Source: Fidelibacterota bacterium (lineage in GTDB: Bacteria > Fidelibacterota > UBA2242). Taken from it: a stretch of 56,149 bases of DNA. Under the pieces are notes generated by a model that was not told where the DNA came from, made no database searches, and saw only the letters and a program-made list of their open reading frames with translations. The DNA is taken from positions 1 through 56,149 of the forward strand of contig JAGNGI010000006.1 of the NCBI GenBank assembly GCA_018002295.1. The letters are read 5' to 3'. Shown in pieces: positions 8,655-18,628 of this stretch. Numbering within the stretch: position 1 is the stretch's first letter; each line of letters begins with the position of its first letter. The position numbers and the translations under genes are program-made.

Positions 8655-10730
8655 ATGTCTGAAAATAACTACCCCAAAAACCAAAGTTCAAAAAATTTAA
8701 ATGAACCGAGGAAGCCCCGTCAGCCGAGGGGAAGACCTCCAGAACCGCCTAAACCAAATAAAGACGATTTCCGCTGGAAAAAGGCTTCACGCACTTCCCT
8801 GATGTGGATTATCATAATTCTCAGTTCGATCGTTCTATTACAAATTCTCGGACGAGGCGCCCAAGAAGAAGTGGTCATTACCTATTCGCAATACAAGGAA
8901 TTGCTGGATCAAAAATTGATCAAATCGGCAGTGATTATCGAGAATGAATTTCATGGGACGTTGACTCAAAAAGTTCCCTTAGTAGTTGGTGGCAGGACGA
9001 TTGAAGCCGAAAAAATTTTAGTCAATTTACGTTTTGTTGATAGTGAGATGCTAAAAAGCTGGGATGAAGCCGGGATCGAATACGATTTTAAGGTAAAGAA
9101 TACCAAGTGGACAAATTTTTTCATCAACATTTTCCCTTTACTTTTCATTATTCTAATGACTCTATTTTTTCTGCGTCGAATGCAAGGGCAAAATAACAAG
9201 GGCATTTTCGGTTTTGGGAAAAGTAAAGCTCGCCTCTGGACCAGCGACCGGCCTAAAGTCAGTTTCAACGATGTGGCGGGATGTGCCGAAGCCAAGGAGG
9301 AATTGCAGGAAATAATCGAATTCCTGAAATTGCCGTCGAAATTCTCGCGTCTGGGCGGCAAAATTCCCAAAGGTGCGTTATTACTCGGTCCTCCCGGGAC
9401 GGGAAAAACTCTTCTGGCTAAAGCGGTAGCCGGTGAAGCCGGAGTTCCGTTTTTCAGTATTAGTGGAGCTGATTTTGTGGAAATGTTTGTGGGCGTCGGC
9501 GCCTCCCGAGTGCGCGACCTTTTCGAACAGGGTAAACATAGTGCGCCATGTATAATTTTTATTGATGAAATTGATGCCGTTGGACGACAACGTGGTGCCG
9601 GATTAGGTGGCGGTCACGATGAACGCGAACAGACATTGAACCAATTGCTTGTCGAGATGGATGGTTTCGATGAGAATACCAATGTCATTATTTTAGCGGC
9701 GACTAACCGGCCCGATGTTTTGGATACCGCCTTGTTGCGGCCGGGGCGCTTCGATCGGCAGATTGTCGTGGATATGCCCGACTTAGTTGGACGCGAAGGG
9801 ATTTTGAAAGTGCATACTAAGAAAATTCCCCTAGCGGATGATGTTGATTTGTCGGTTTTGGCGAGGGGAACGCCCGGTCTGGTGGGCGCTGATCTCGCCA
9901 ATCTCGTTAATGAAGCCGCGCTTTTAGCCGCCCGTAAAAATAAAAAAGCCGTTGAGATGATTGACTTCGAAGAGGCTAAAGACAAAGTAATGATGGGCGT
10001 TGAACGGAGAAGTCTACATATTTCAGATCGGGAACGCCGGCTAACCGCCTATCATGAATCCGGGCATGTTTTAGTCGCCGTCAATATTCCAGAAGCCGAC
10101 CCGATCCATAAAGTAACCATTGTGCCGCGTGGTCGGGCGCTGGGAATCACTCACCAATTGCCGATGGACGAGCGGCATAATTATTCACGCTCATATATCA
10201 ATAGCCGACTCAGTATTCTGCTCGGCGGACGCGCCGCAGAGAAAATTATCTTCAATGAATTGACAACTGGAGCCGGAAATGATATTGAAACCGCGACGGA
10301 ACTGGCACGCAAAATGGTTTGTGAATGGGGAATGAGCGACAAACTCGGTCCGCTTACTTTCGGTAAGAAAAATGAAGAAATCTTCCTCGGTCGGGAAATT
10401 GCTACTCATCGCGATTTCAGCGAAGAAACCGCTCGTCTGATTGATCAAGAAATTCGTGAAATAGTCGAAAATGCTGAGAAGCAAGCTTGTGAAATCATCA
10501 AAAAGAATATTGATTTACTACACAAATTAGCCTTAGCTTTACTCGAAAAAGAAGTTTTAGATGGCGCTGAAATTGCTAAAATCCTGGGTAATTCCGAAGT
10601 TAATTCTGCTAATATATTCGTAAATAAAAGTGATGATAATATGACTAAGCCAGCCACTAAAGCAAAGACCGGTTCACGACGAAGAAAAAGCGAAAAAGAA
10701 AAAGGAGCCAATACTGATCAGGCGGCTTAA
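8655..10730 (+). CDS. ftsH: ATP-dependent zinc metalloprotease FtsH
   Basis: A 691-residue membrane AAA+ protease. A Pro/Arg-rich cytosolic tail (1-43) precedes TM1 (about 48-66), an extracytosolic domain (70-150) and TM2 (about 154-174). The AAA domain has Walker A GPPGTGKT (245-252), Walker B IFIDEID (301-307) and the second region of homology 'LLRPGRFDR'. The zinc site HESGH is at 467-471. The C-terminus is a long Lys/Ser/Thr-rich tail. FtsH degrades misassembled membrane proteins and selected regulators. The start at 8655 follows an AAAGGA-like site. The 3' end overlaps a probable ribosome site and non-AUG start for folP. Confidence 0.97.
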   Translation: MSENNYPKNQSSKNLNEPRKPRQPRGRPPEPPKPNKDDFRWKKASRTSLMWIIIILSSIVLLQILGRGAQEEVVITYSQYKELLDQKLIKSAVIIENEFHGTLTQKVPLVVGGRTIEAEKILVNLRFVDSEMLKSWDEAGIEYDFKVKNTKWTNFFINIFPLLFIILMTLFFLRRMQGQNNKGIFGFGKSKARLWTSDRPKVSFNDVAGCAEAKEELQEIIEFLKLPSKFSRLGGKIPKGALLLGPPGTGKTLLAKAVAGEAGVPFFSISGADFVEMFVGVGASRVRDLFEQGKHSAPCIIFIDEIDAVGRQRGAGLGGGHDEREQTLNQLLVEMDGFDENTNVIILAATNRPDVLDTALLRPGRFDRQIVVDMPDLVGREGILKVHTKKIPLADDVDLSVLARGTPGLVGADLANLVNEAALLAARKNKKAVEMIDFEEAKDKVMMGVERRSLHISDRERRLTAYHESGHVLVAVNIPEADPIHKVTIVPRGRALGITHQLPMDERHNYSRSYINSRLSILLGGRAAEKIIFNELTTGAGNDIETATELARKMVCEWGMSDKLGPLTFGKKNEEIFLGREIATHRDFSEETARLIDQEIREIVENAEKQACEIIKKNIDLLHKLALALLEKEVLDGAEIAKILGNSEVNSANIFVNKSDDNMTKPATKAKTGSRRRKSEKEKGANTDQAA

Positions 10731-10761
10731 AAACGACGCGCTCAATCACCTCGTCACTGAA

Positions 10762-11907
10762 ATGGAATCAGTGGATGTCGATCCGGCGGGAATTGCTATT
10801 ATGGTTAGAAAAAGCGAATTCCTTATTCTAAAAACCGATCCGCTCATCGCCCCAGCCGCCAATATTCTAAAACAACAAATATTGTCTGTCGGCGGCGATT
10901 GTGCCGTAGCGCGTGAAGTGCCCACCGGACAAGCACCACCAACGCCGGTAATTTTAATGGCAACTCGTCGTCAATATGAACGCTTGATAATCAATCTCAA
11001 ACAACAGTGCTTCGGACTTGATAAACTCGGTGCCGAAATTGAAGAATTTTTGGTTCGAATTTCCGCACCGAGCAAATTTTATATCGGCCAGCAAGAATAC
11101 CAGACCGGCCAGAAAACCCTAATTATGGGTATTTTAAATGTAACGCCAGATTCGTTTTATGACGGCGGTCGGCATGCGGAAATGTCCGCCGCTATAGAGA
11201 CCGCTCTGGAGATGGAAGCCGACGGCGCCGATCTGATTGATATTGGAGGAGAATCAACCCGTCCAGGTTCCGATCCGATTCCAGCCGAGGTTGAGATTGC
11301 CCGACTAAAGCCGGTTTTGGAGCAGTTGCAGATGCGCCTTAAAATTCCGATTTCGATTGATACTTATAAATCGGCCGTGGCTGAGTGGACTTTGAATAAC
11401 GGCGCGCTGATAATCAATGACATTAGCGGGCTTAATTTTGATTCCCAGATGGCGGGTACAATCGCCAAGCACGACGCCGGGGTTATCCTGATGCACATCA
11501 AAGGAACTCCCAAAAATATGCAAGCTGATCCGCATTATACTAATTTGATTGATGAAATAATGAAATACTTATCGGATTCGGTTCAAAAGGCTCGCACTGC
11601 CGGTATTGACGGCTCGAAAATATTTATAGATCCGGGGATTGGTTTCGGGAAAACAGCCGAGGATAATTACCGGATAATGCGTTATTTGGCAGAATTCCAA
11701 TCACTCGGACTTCCCATTCTGGTCGGGCCATCGCGGAAAGCCTTTATCGGGCAGGTACTCAATTTACCGGCTGATGAGCGATTGGAGGGAACTCTGGCGG
11801 CTGTGACAGCCGCAGTTCTAAATGGCGCTGATTTAGTGCGTGTTCACGATGTAAAAGCCGCCGTTCGCGCTGTAAAAATTGCCGATGCTATAAAGGGAAA
11901 ATCATAA
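10762..11907 (+). CDS. folP: Dihydropteroate synthase
   Basis: Condenses 6-hydroxymethyl-dihydropterin pyrophosphate with p-aminobenzoate in folate synthesis. The DHPS TIM barrel occupies roughly residues 118-381: 'MGILNVTPDSFYDGG', 'ADLIDIGGESTRPGSDPI', 'ISIDTYKSAVAEWTL', 'IINDISG' and 'FIDPGIGFGKT'. About 115 residues precede it, a domain seen in DHPS of several phyla ('DPAGIAIM', 'AANILKQQ', 'ATRRQYERLI'). That domain seems cut at the ATG: the frame is open upstream, and an AAAGGAG at 10701-10707 lies 6 nt before an in-frame CTG (10714), so translation may really start at a non-AUG codon inside the end of ftsH. cdaA follows immediately (TAA then ATG, no gap). Confidence 0.93.
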   Translation: MESVDVDPAGIAIMVRKSEFLILKTDPLIAPAANILKQQILSVGGDCAVAREVPTGQAPPTPVILMATRRQYERLIINLKQQCFGLDKLGAEIEEFLVRISAPSKFYIGQQEYQTGQKTLIMGILNVTPDSFYDGGRHAEMSAAIETALEMEADGADLIDIGGESTRPGSDPIPAEVEIARLKPVLEQLQMRLKIPISIDTYKSAVAEWTLNNGALIINDISGLNFDSQMAGTIAKHDAGVILMHIKGTPKNMQADPHYTNLIDEIMKYLSDSVQKARTAGIDGSKIFIDPGIGFGKTAEDNYRIMRYLAEFQSLGLPILVGPSRKAFIGQVLNLPADERLEGTLAAVTAAVLNGADLVRVHDVKAAVRAVKIADAIKGKS

Positions 11908-12684
11908 ATGACTCTGTTTACCATCAAATTTTTAAGCGTTACCATCTGGGACGTAATAGATATAATCGTCGTTTATATAATAATCCTTAAACTCTATCAA
12001 TTTTTCAAAGGCTCTCGTGCTTCGCAAATGCTAATCGGCCTGGCGATAATTCTTCTAACATCCTTTATTGCCAGAGCGCTGAATTTGCAGAGTCTATCTT
12101 GGATAATGGGTAATCTGCAAACCATCTGGGCGATTGCCTTTGTGATTATTTTTCAGCCGGAACTGCGCCGGATTTTAATTTATTTGGGGCAGAGTCGCTT
12201 TGTCAGACGATTTTTAAGTGAATCGAAGTCTAAAACGATTGAGGCGGTGATTGAAGCATCCCGGGAATTGGTGCGGCGTAAATGGGGTGGTCTATTTGTG
12301 CTGGTTCGGGAAGTGGGTTTGAAGCCGATAAAAGAGCGGGCAACTCCCATCAACGCTGAAGTATCAGCCAGCCTTTTAGTTTCAATCTTCAATCCCGGAT
12401 CACCATTACACGATGGGGCGGTTTTAATTCAGAATGACATTATCGAGGCGGCCGGTTGTATTCTCCCGCTTTCGGATAGCCCTGACCTTGATCCGCAAAT
12501 GGGTACTCGCCACCGCGCGGCGCTGGGTATTAGTGAAGAATCGGATGCGGTGGTAGTAGTTGTATCGGAGGAAACCCAAAAAATTGCCGTTGCCTATCAG
12601 GGTATGTTATATCGTAATGTTGACGAGGATTCCTTAAGAGCATTGTTAAGCCGGCTGTTCTTCAGAGGCAGTAATAATAGCTAG
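11908..12684 (+). CDS. cdaA: Membrane-bound diadenylate cyclase (c-di-AMP synthase)
   Basis: A 258-residue protein with about three N-terminal membrane segments (residues 10-90) followed by a DAC catalytic domain. Both catalytic signatures are intact: DGA at 169-171 ('SPLHDGAVLI') and RHR at 201-203 ('MGTRHRAALGIS'). It makes c-di-AMP from two ATP, a signal controlling osmolyte/K+ balance and envelope stress. In Firmicutes cdaA is followed by cdaR and glmM; here it is last in the ftsH-folP unit and followed by the C25 peptidase, with no CdaR-like gene in sight. Start ATG abuts the folP stop. Confidence 0.93.
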   Translation: MTLFTIKFLSVTIWDVIDIIVVYIIILKLYQFFKGSRASQMLIGLAIILLTSFIARALNLQSLSWIMGNLQTIWAIAFVIIFQPELRRILIYLGQSRFVRRFLSESKSKTIEAVIEASRELVRRKWGGLFVLVREVGLKPIKERATPINAEVSASLLVSIFNPGSPLHDGAVLIQNDIIEAAGCILPLSDSPDLDPQMGTRHRAALGISEESDAVVVVVSEETQKIAVAYQGMLYRNVDEDSLRALLSRLFFRGSNNS

Positions 12685-12705
12685 ATGGGCAACAGGTAAG
12701 TAATT

Positions 12706-15700
12706 ATGTCGATAAAACCTGTCCCATTTTATCCAGTTCATAATATTAAACACTCACTTCGGATTTTGAACTGCGGATTTATTTTACTAATCAGCCAAAA
12801 TTTATTGTGGTCGGCGGTTTCTGATATTGAAATTGTGGAAAAATGGCTGAACGCTACGACCTGGCAATGGCAAGCCGAATTACCAATGCCAAAATTTCCA
12901 GTAGATGAGAAAAATCAAACCTGTGCCATTGAAATTTCGGGTTTGGAAAATTTAGCGCGTGACGGCTATCCGTCAATCCCTGTCTATCAAAAAATTATTA
13001 ATGCTTTACCGGATGAGATTGCTTTTACAGTTCAAACTGGTTTGGAAAAAGTTGTGCCGTTACCGGCAGTGATGAGTATATCGCAGGATATTCCTATTGC
13101 CGGAGAAGGAACGAATCAGGAAAAGATTATTCTCCCCAAGTCTAAAAATTTTAGCGCTTATCCGATGCGTTTAGTAGAAGTTGAATTTCTCGGTTATTTG
13201 AAGGGCATCCCGCTGAGCAGTGTCAAAATTTTTCCCTGTCAATTGATTGAACAGGGTAAGCGCTTAAAATATTTTGGTTCAGTGACGGTTCAGGTGCAAG
13301 TCAAACCAGGGACCCGGCTCCAAAAAAGTGTTGCAACTGACGAACAAGCACTTCTAAAAGCCCTCGATATTGCACCCGGTTCAATCAGAAAAATTGCTAA
13401 ACAGTCGCCGACTTTAGCGAAACCGGCAGTGACTTTTCCGGCTGGTAAAGTTTTAGCTAAATTGATTGTTGATGAGGATGGGATTTATCGCGTTTCTTGT
13501 CGGGCGCTAAGCGACAGCGGCATTGCTTTGAAAAAAGTTGACCCGCGTACTTTCCGCCTATTTAATCAGCACCATGAAGTACCAATTTACGTTTATGGTG
13601 AATCTGACGGAATCTTCCACAATAATGACTATATCGAATTTTTTTGCCAGCGCAATCGCAACAGTGTGGCTGATTACGAATATGATCCATTTACCGATAA
13701 AAATGTTTATTGGCTGACCTGGGGTGAAAATTATGGTCTGCGTTACGCCGAAGAATCGGTTCAGGTGAATTCTCCGATTGATGAGACGGTTGTACCAATT
13801 GACTATTTATATACTGCCCATATCGAAGTCAATGCGGCTTTCGAGCGCCTTGGGCAAGTGGATGTTGATCAGCCGACTCATGTCCGCGACCACTGGTTTT
13901 TCGATTCGGGGATTTTTGGTGGTACAGCAAGGGAATACGTTTTCCATCTGTCTTATCCCAACCCCAATCAAATTAATAACTTCAATGCTCAATTAAGAAT
14001 GCAGGGACTTACCTATGGCGATGCAGGCGATCATCAAGCCGATTATTTTATAAATAATATCAAAGTTGCTAGCGGTGCCTGGAATGGTCAAAAGGCATAT
14101 ACTCTCGAAAACAGTGCTAGCCAGGTTTTGCATAATAATTTTCTAAAACATGGGAAGAATACTCTGCGAGTTAATATTACGGGCGATGATCCGACTGATA
14201 AATATAGCAAAGTAGCCGTTGATTATTTAAAGGTGAAATACTTCCGGCTATACAAAGCCGACGAGGATGAACTCGATTTTACCCGACCGGAGAGCTCGAT
14301 TGACGGACTTTATACTTTTACTCTTTCCAATTTCAGCACCTCGGATATTTCAATTTATAAAGTAGGAAAGAGCAAACTCCGCGATTTTACGACGGAATAC
14401 ATCAAAAGCACTAACTCCTACCGGGTAATGCTTCAGGATTATGTGCGAGATGATACGACCCTCTATTGGGCGGCTTGCGGGGAGGCGCTGAAATTTCCGC
14501 TTTCGGTAAAATTGGATACGATAATCGGTCTAAGTTCGATCCCTTCCGGTGCTGAAGTGGTCGTTATTACCCGTCAGGAATGGGTCAATAATCTTTCCAA
14601 ATTGACTGATTTTTATGCCAGCATCGGCTTGTCATCTCAGGTTGTTGGAATTGAAGACATATATAACGAGTTTAATGCTGGAATTATCAGTCCCTTTGCG
14701 ATCAAAAAATTCCTGCAGTATGTTAGTTATAACTGGAATCCCGTTCCGGAATATATTTTGCTGGTCGGCGATGCCGATATAAAGGAAGAGCGCTCCATCC
14801 CTTCTTATTTTTTTCAATCTTATAGCTACGGAGCCTGTGCCAGCGATTTCTGGTATGCTCTAATAGATGACGATGATGTGCCTGATTACGCTATTGGTCG
14901 CTGGCCATGTTCAACCATTGAAGAATTGGAAGCACTAATTGACAAGCGCCTAAATTATACCAAACACAATCTCATTGGTCCCTGGAACAATGAACTCCTT
15001 TTTATTGCTGGACAGGAAGACGTTTTCAAAAATCAATCGGAAAATATGATCCAGCGTCAGATTAGTAAGGAATTCAATATCAATCGCATTTATGTTAATC
15101 CGGCTTCGGTCGGTTCGCGTTTCTACGGCGGTTCGGATACGCTCCTATATTTATTCAATAACGGGATCACTTTAGGTAATTTTATGGGACATGGCGGCGG
15201 TGCCGTATGGGGTGATCGCTCGCTTTTCAATTCGTCTCATATTCCGGAACTCGAGAATCTGGATCGTCTGCCATTTCTAACCAGTATGACCTGTTTTACC
15301 GGCGATTTTACCAATGTAACCGGATTAGGTGAAATGCTACTTCTAGCTGAAAATGGCGGAGCAATCGGTTTGTGGGGAGCATCCAGTGTTGGCTGGATTA
15401 AAAATGATTATCTCTTGGCGAAACCTTTCTACGATGTCATCTTTGAACCCGGAATGACGGTAGGCAAGGCGATCCAGACCGCGAAAATTCGCTATCAGGC
15501 TGAGGCTTTTGATTATTTAAGACTTTCATTGATATATTCTTATAATTTAATCGGCGATCCGACGGTTAGTCTGCCTTTTCCGGAACAATCTACCCTGCTT
15601 AACCTTAGCCAGACCAATCCGGCACCGGGCGATACGATTATTCTGCGTGGTGACTTGCCTTTTGAAGCGGGGAAAATGTATATTCAACTTTTCGATTCCA

Positions 15701-17616
15701 GCAAATATGCGGTATATGAGAAACCGGCTGAGGTGCCGTTTAGTAGCAGTAATTTACACCATGAAATAATTTTGCCCACTAATATTAATCCCGGTAATAC
15801 CTATGTTAATTATTATATCGAAAGCAAGACTGCCAAACAAGATGCCCACGGAGCAACGCTGTTCGATATTAAAGGCTTGACCTTTTATGGTTTTGATTAT
15901 GCTCCATCCTCACCGGGGAAAAATACGCCTATAACTTTATCTATTTATACCGAACTATCGAATTTCCAATCATTTTTTTGCGAGATTGATACGATCAGCG
16001 CCTATGAATATTTGGACGGAGATGGCATTGAACATATCATCAGTTTTCAGAACGATTCAGTTTTATTATCAATTCGGATGGGTGAGGTTGAATCGGTCGC
16101 TAATAAATGGCAAACCACCCAGGTTTTCCAAGTAGGCACGCCGGGGAAATTAGTAGCCGTCCGCTTTGTTGCAATTGACTCCACTGGTAATCGGACAGTC
16201 AGCCCAGCTTATTCAATTAGGATAAAAAGTTTACCGGATTTACGTCCGATCGGAATTGCCCAAGGCGGCGAGCGTTTTCCGGAATTGATTGCTGAGGTCT
16301 CATATAATGGTAATGACACTCTTAGTGCTGTCGTCAAGGCTGAGCGCAAAGTCAAAGAGAATTTTGAGTTGTTTGGTTCAAAGGAAGTGGTATTTTTACC
16401 GAACCGGACGAATTCGGTAAAATTACCAGGTATATTGGGCAAAGATACAGTCATTTTTAGAATTACAGTTGATCCGGAAAATAAAATTGCCGAATCCAAT
16501 GAAATGAATAATAGTCTGTCCCAATCTATGGTGATTAACACTTTCGCGGTTCTGCCCACCTGCGGAACGACTTATGACGGAAGTAAATCGGATACAATTC
16601 TGGTGGGAGGCGTTTTCAAGGTGGCGATCGCACCTCATAGCGTTGCCGATTCGGCGGTTCTGATTCTGCAGATAGATACCAACTTAACCATTGCAAGTCA
16701 ACCGAAGTTTAGTTTAGTTTCACCTGATTCGGGATTTGAAACTTTAGGATTGAAAGCTACCGGAGGAAACTCCACGAGTACGAGTTTATTAGCTGTCAAT
16801 GTGACCGTTGATTTGAGTAATTGCCCGGCGGCGAGTCAAATTGACGATTTGAACATTGGCAAATGGAATCCTTCCTTGCGTATTTGGTATAATGAAGAAG
16901 GACAAAAGGAAGGTATGAAAATCAAAACAACCTCGACTATTCCGGGTACATTTAGTCTAATTACCAATACTGACACGAAACCGCCTAATCTGGAATTAAA
17001 TCTGGAGGGTCAGCAATTTTTCCAGAATTCGTACGTTTCCGACCGACCGAGTATTTCGATTATCGGCGAAGATGATAATGGCGTACGCTTTGACGCCGAA
17101 GGTATAAAAGTGATAATTGATAATAATGAAGTTGCCCTTGAGAATTTGCACGCACCGGATACGGTTTCGAGCGGGCATTATTTTTCGGTGCAATTCCGTC
17201 CGACGTTTACTCATGGTAATCATTCGATGGAGGTAACCTTGAAGGACGCGGCTGGTAATAGCACAACCGAATCGGTAGGTTTCATCGTTGCTGAGGAATT
17301 AAAATTGATTGATTATGGCAATTACCCCAATCCCTTTAGGAATCGCACGACTTTCATTTATGAACTGACGCAGAGAGTAAATTCCTTGAAGATAAAAATC
17401 TATACCACTTCCGGTCGTCTGGTGCGGGTTCTGGATTCGGAGAATGTATTTGAATCGGGTCTGGATTTAAACGAAGGTGGTTATCATGAAGTTGTGTGGG
17501 ACGGACTCGATGCCGACGGAAATTTCGTTGCCAATGGAATCTATTTCTACAAAATTTCCGCCAAATCCGGTAACAAAACCGTAACTAAAACCGGGAAGTT
17601 AGCCAAAGCGCGATGA
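12706..17616 (+). CDS. C25-family (gingipain/PorU-type) cysteine peptidase with type IX sorting domain
   Basis: A 1636-residue secreted protein. A signal/anchor near 15-35 is followed by a propeptide-like region and beta-rich modules. The C25 catalytic domain spans about 610-965: His829 lies in 'GNFMGHGGGAVWGD' and Cys863 in 'TSMTCFTGDF', a 34-residue spacing like that of gingipains. Later come Ig-like and CARDB-like modules (about 1180-1280), an Ig-like domain ('RPSISIIGEDDNGV') and a C-terminal FlgD-type sorting domain (about 1540-1636, 'NYPNPFRNRTTF', 'GLDADGNFVANGIYFYKI'). PorU, the type IX sortase, is itself a C25 peptidase encoded with PorV. The PorV-like gene follows with a 4-bp overlap, so a PorU role is plausible, although this protein is longer than PorU of Porphyromonas. 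Confidence 0.85.
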   Translation: MSIKPVPFYPVHNIKHSLRILNCGFILLISQNLLWSAVSDIEIVEKWLNATTWQWQAELPMPKFPVDEKNQTCAIEISGLENLARDGYPSIPVYQKIINALPDEIAFTVQTGLEKVVPLPAVMSISQDIPIAGEGTNQEKIILPKSKNFSAYPMRLVEVEFLGYLKGIPLSSVKIFPCQLIEQGKRLKYFGSVTVQVQVKPGTRLQKSVATDEQALLKALDIAPGSIRKIAKQSPTLAKPAVTFPAGKVLAKLIVDEDGIYRVSCRALSDSGIALKKVDPRTFRLFNQHHEVPIYVYGESDGIFHNNDYIEFFCQRNRNSVADYEYDPFTDKNVYWLTWGENYGLRYAEESVQVNSPIDETVVPIDYLYTAHIEVNAAFERLGQVDVDQPTHVRDHWFFDSGIFGGTAREYVFHLSYPNPNQINNFNAQLRMQGLTYGDAGDHQADYFINNIKVASGAWNGQKAYTLENSASQVLHNNFLKHGKNTLRVNITGDDPTDKYSKVAVDYLKVKYFRLYKADEDELDFTRPESSIDGLYTFTLSNFSTSDISIYKVGKSKLRDFTTEYIKSTNSYRVMLQDYVRDDTTLYWAACGEALKFPLSVKLDTIIGLSSIPSGAEVVVITRQEWVNNLSKLTDFYASIGLSSQVVGIEDIYNEFNAGIISPFAIKKFLQYVSYNWNPVPEYILLVGDADIKEERSIPSYFFQSYSYGACASDFWYALIDDDDVPDYAIGRWPCSTIEELEALIDKRLNYTKHNLIGPWNNELLFIAGQEDVFKNQSENMIQRQISKEFNINRIYVNPASVGSRFYGGSDTLLYLFNNGITLGNFMGHGGGAVWGDRSLFNSSHIPELENLDRLPFLTSMTCFTGDFTNVTGLGEMLLLAENGGAIGLWGASSVGWIKNDYLLAKPFYDVIFEPGMTVGKAIQTAKIRYQAEAFDYLRLSLIYSYNLIGDPTVSLPFPEQSTLLNLSQTNPAPGDTIILRGDLPFEAGKMYIQLFDSSKYAVYEKPAEVPFSSSNLHHEIILPTNINPGNTYVNYYIESKTAKQDAHGATLFDIKGLTFYGFDYAPSSPGKNTPITLSIYTELSNFQSFFCEIDTISAYEYLDGDGIEHIISFQNDSVLLSIRMGEVESVANKWQTTQVFQVGTPGKLVAVRFVAIDSTGNRTVSPAYSIRIKSLPDLRPIGIAQGGERFPELIAEVSYNGNDTLSAVVKAERKVKENFELFGSKEVVFLPNRTNSVKLPGILGKDTVIFRITVDPENKIAESNEMNNSLSQSMVINTFAVLPTCGTTYDGSKSDTILVGGVFKVAIAPHSVADSAVLILQIDTNLTIASQPKFSLVSPDSGFETLGLKATGGNSTSTSLLAVNVTVDLSNCPAASQIDDLNIGKWNPSLRIWYNEEGQKEGMKIKTTSTIPGTFSLITNTDTKPPNLELNLEGQQFFQNSYVSDRPSISIIGEDDNGVRFDAEGIKVIIDNNEVALENLHAPDTVSSGHYFSVQFRPTFTHGNHSMEVTLKDAAGNSTTESVGFIVAEELKLIDYGNYPNPFRNRTTFIYELTQRVNSLKIKIYTTSGRLVRVLDSENVFESGLDLNEGGYHEVVWDGLDADGNFVANGIYFYKISAKSGNKTVTKTGKLAKAR

Positions 17617-18623
17617 AACGAATTCTGATAATTGGGATAATACTGATTGGCTTGAGTGGCAGGCTGGTAGCTGGCGAATACGCCGATGCCTTTCTCGAAT
17701 TGGGAGTAAGTGCGCGAGCTTCGGCTATGGCTAATGCCATCGGAGCGCTGGATTTTTCGGAAACGGCTTTTATAACTAATCCGGCAGGGATCAGTTACAT
17801 CCGGCAAGCGCGGCTGGGGCTGATGTACACTTCTCAATTTGGATTGGCTGATCACAACTATATCGGTTTAGCAGTGCCGGCTGGTAACCATTATTCACTG
17901 GCTTTGAGCTGGATTCGCTATGGAGTGGACGATATTCCGATTCGGCCTGATATTTTTACTACAATTACCGATAAGGCTGAACGGCGTGATTCGATTATTA
18001 GTATTTATAACGGCAAATTGCCAACTTTCAATGATGTGGAAAATGCGGTGTTTGTCTCGCTGGGGCGATTTAATTCGACTATAATTGATTTAGGTTGGCG
18101 CTATTCGAAATTCAAGCTGGAGTTTCCAATCGGGATAAATTTAAAATTCATCCATAAAAAATATTACGACCTCGAAGGTTTCGGACTGGGAGTTGATATT
18201 GGCGGACGGTTGCGGGTTGATGGCGAGGAGTTGCTGGATGTAAGTAATTTGGGGATGTTGAGTGTTGGAATGGCTTTGAAAGACGTCACTGGTACAACCA
18301 TTTACTGGAATACTAAGAGTCAGGATCGTATTCGGTTGACCCCGGCGTTGTCATTTGCCTTGGAACAGCCGATTAAGCCATTAAAATTGATCATAAATCT
18401 AGTTTCTGAAAAACAATATCGTTACCATGATAAAACCAATTACGGCGTTGAAATTATTTACGCTAATAGTCTGGCGCTACGAGTTGGCTTAAAAAATTCT
18501 GGCATAAGTCTCGGATTAGGTTTAAATTTTAAAGTTATGAAGAAACTAATTAACTTAGATTATTCATTTTATAGTCATGATCTCGGAGCGAGCCACCGTG
18601 TCGGGCTTGGAATTGGTATTTAG
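17613..18623 (+). CDS. PorV/PorQ-family outer membrane protein
   Basis: A 336-residue barrel protein with a cleavable signal peptide (about 1-20, 'GLSGRLVAG'). It continues with the family opening 'FLELGVSARASAMANAIGAL' and 'AFITNPAGISYI', typical of the UPF0164/PorV group related to FadL. Alternating strands follow to a C-terminal 'HRVGLGIGI'. PorV shuttles type IX cargo from the translocon to the sortase at the cell surface. The start overlaps the upstream C25 gene by 4 bp (ATGA), indicating coupled production of the two proteins. PorQ-like or unrelated barrel function cannot be excluded. Confidence 0.8.
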   Translation: MKRILIIGIILIGLSGRLVAGEYADAFLELGVSARASAMANAIGALDFSETAFITNPAGISYIRQARLGLMYTSQFGLADHNYIGLAVPAGNHYSLALSWIRYGVDDIPIRPDIFTTITDKAERRDSIISIYNGKLPTFNDVENAVFVSLGRFNSTIIDLGWRYSKFKLEFPIGINLKFIHKKYYDLEGFGLGVDIGGRLRVDGEELLDVSNLGMLSVGMALKDVTGTTIYWNTKSQDRIRLTPALSFALEQPIKPLKLIINLVSEKQYRYHDKTNYGVEIIYANSLALRVGLKNSGISLGLGLNFKVMKKLINLDYSFYSHDLGASHRVGLGIGI

Positions 18624-18628
18624 TAAAA

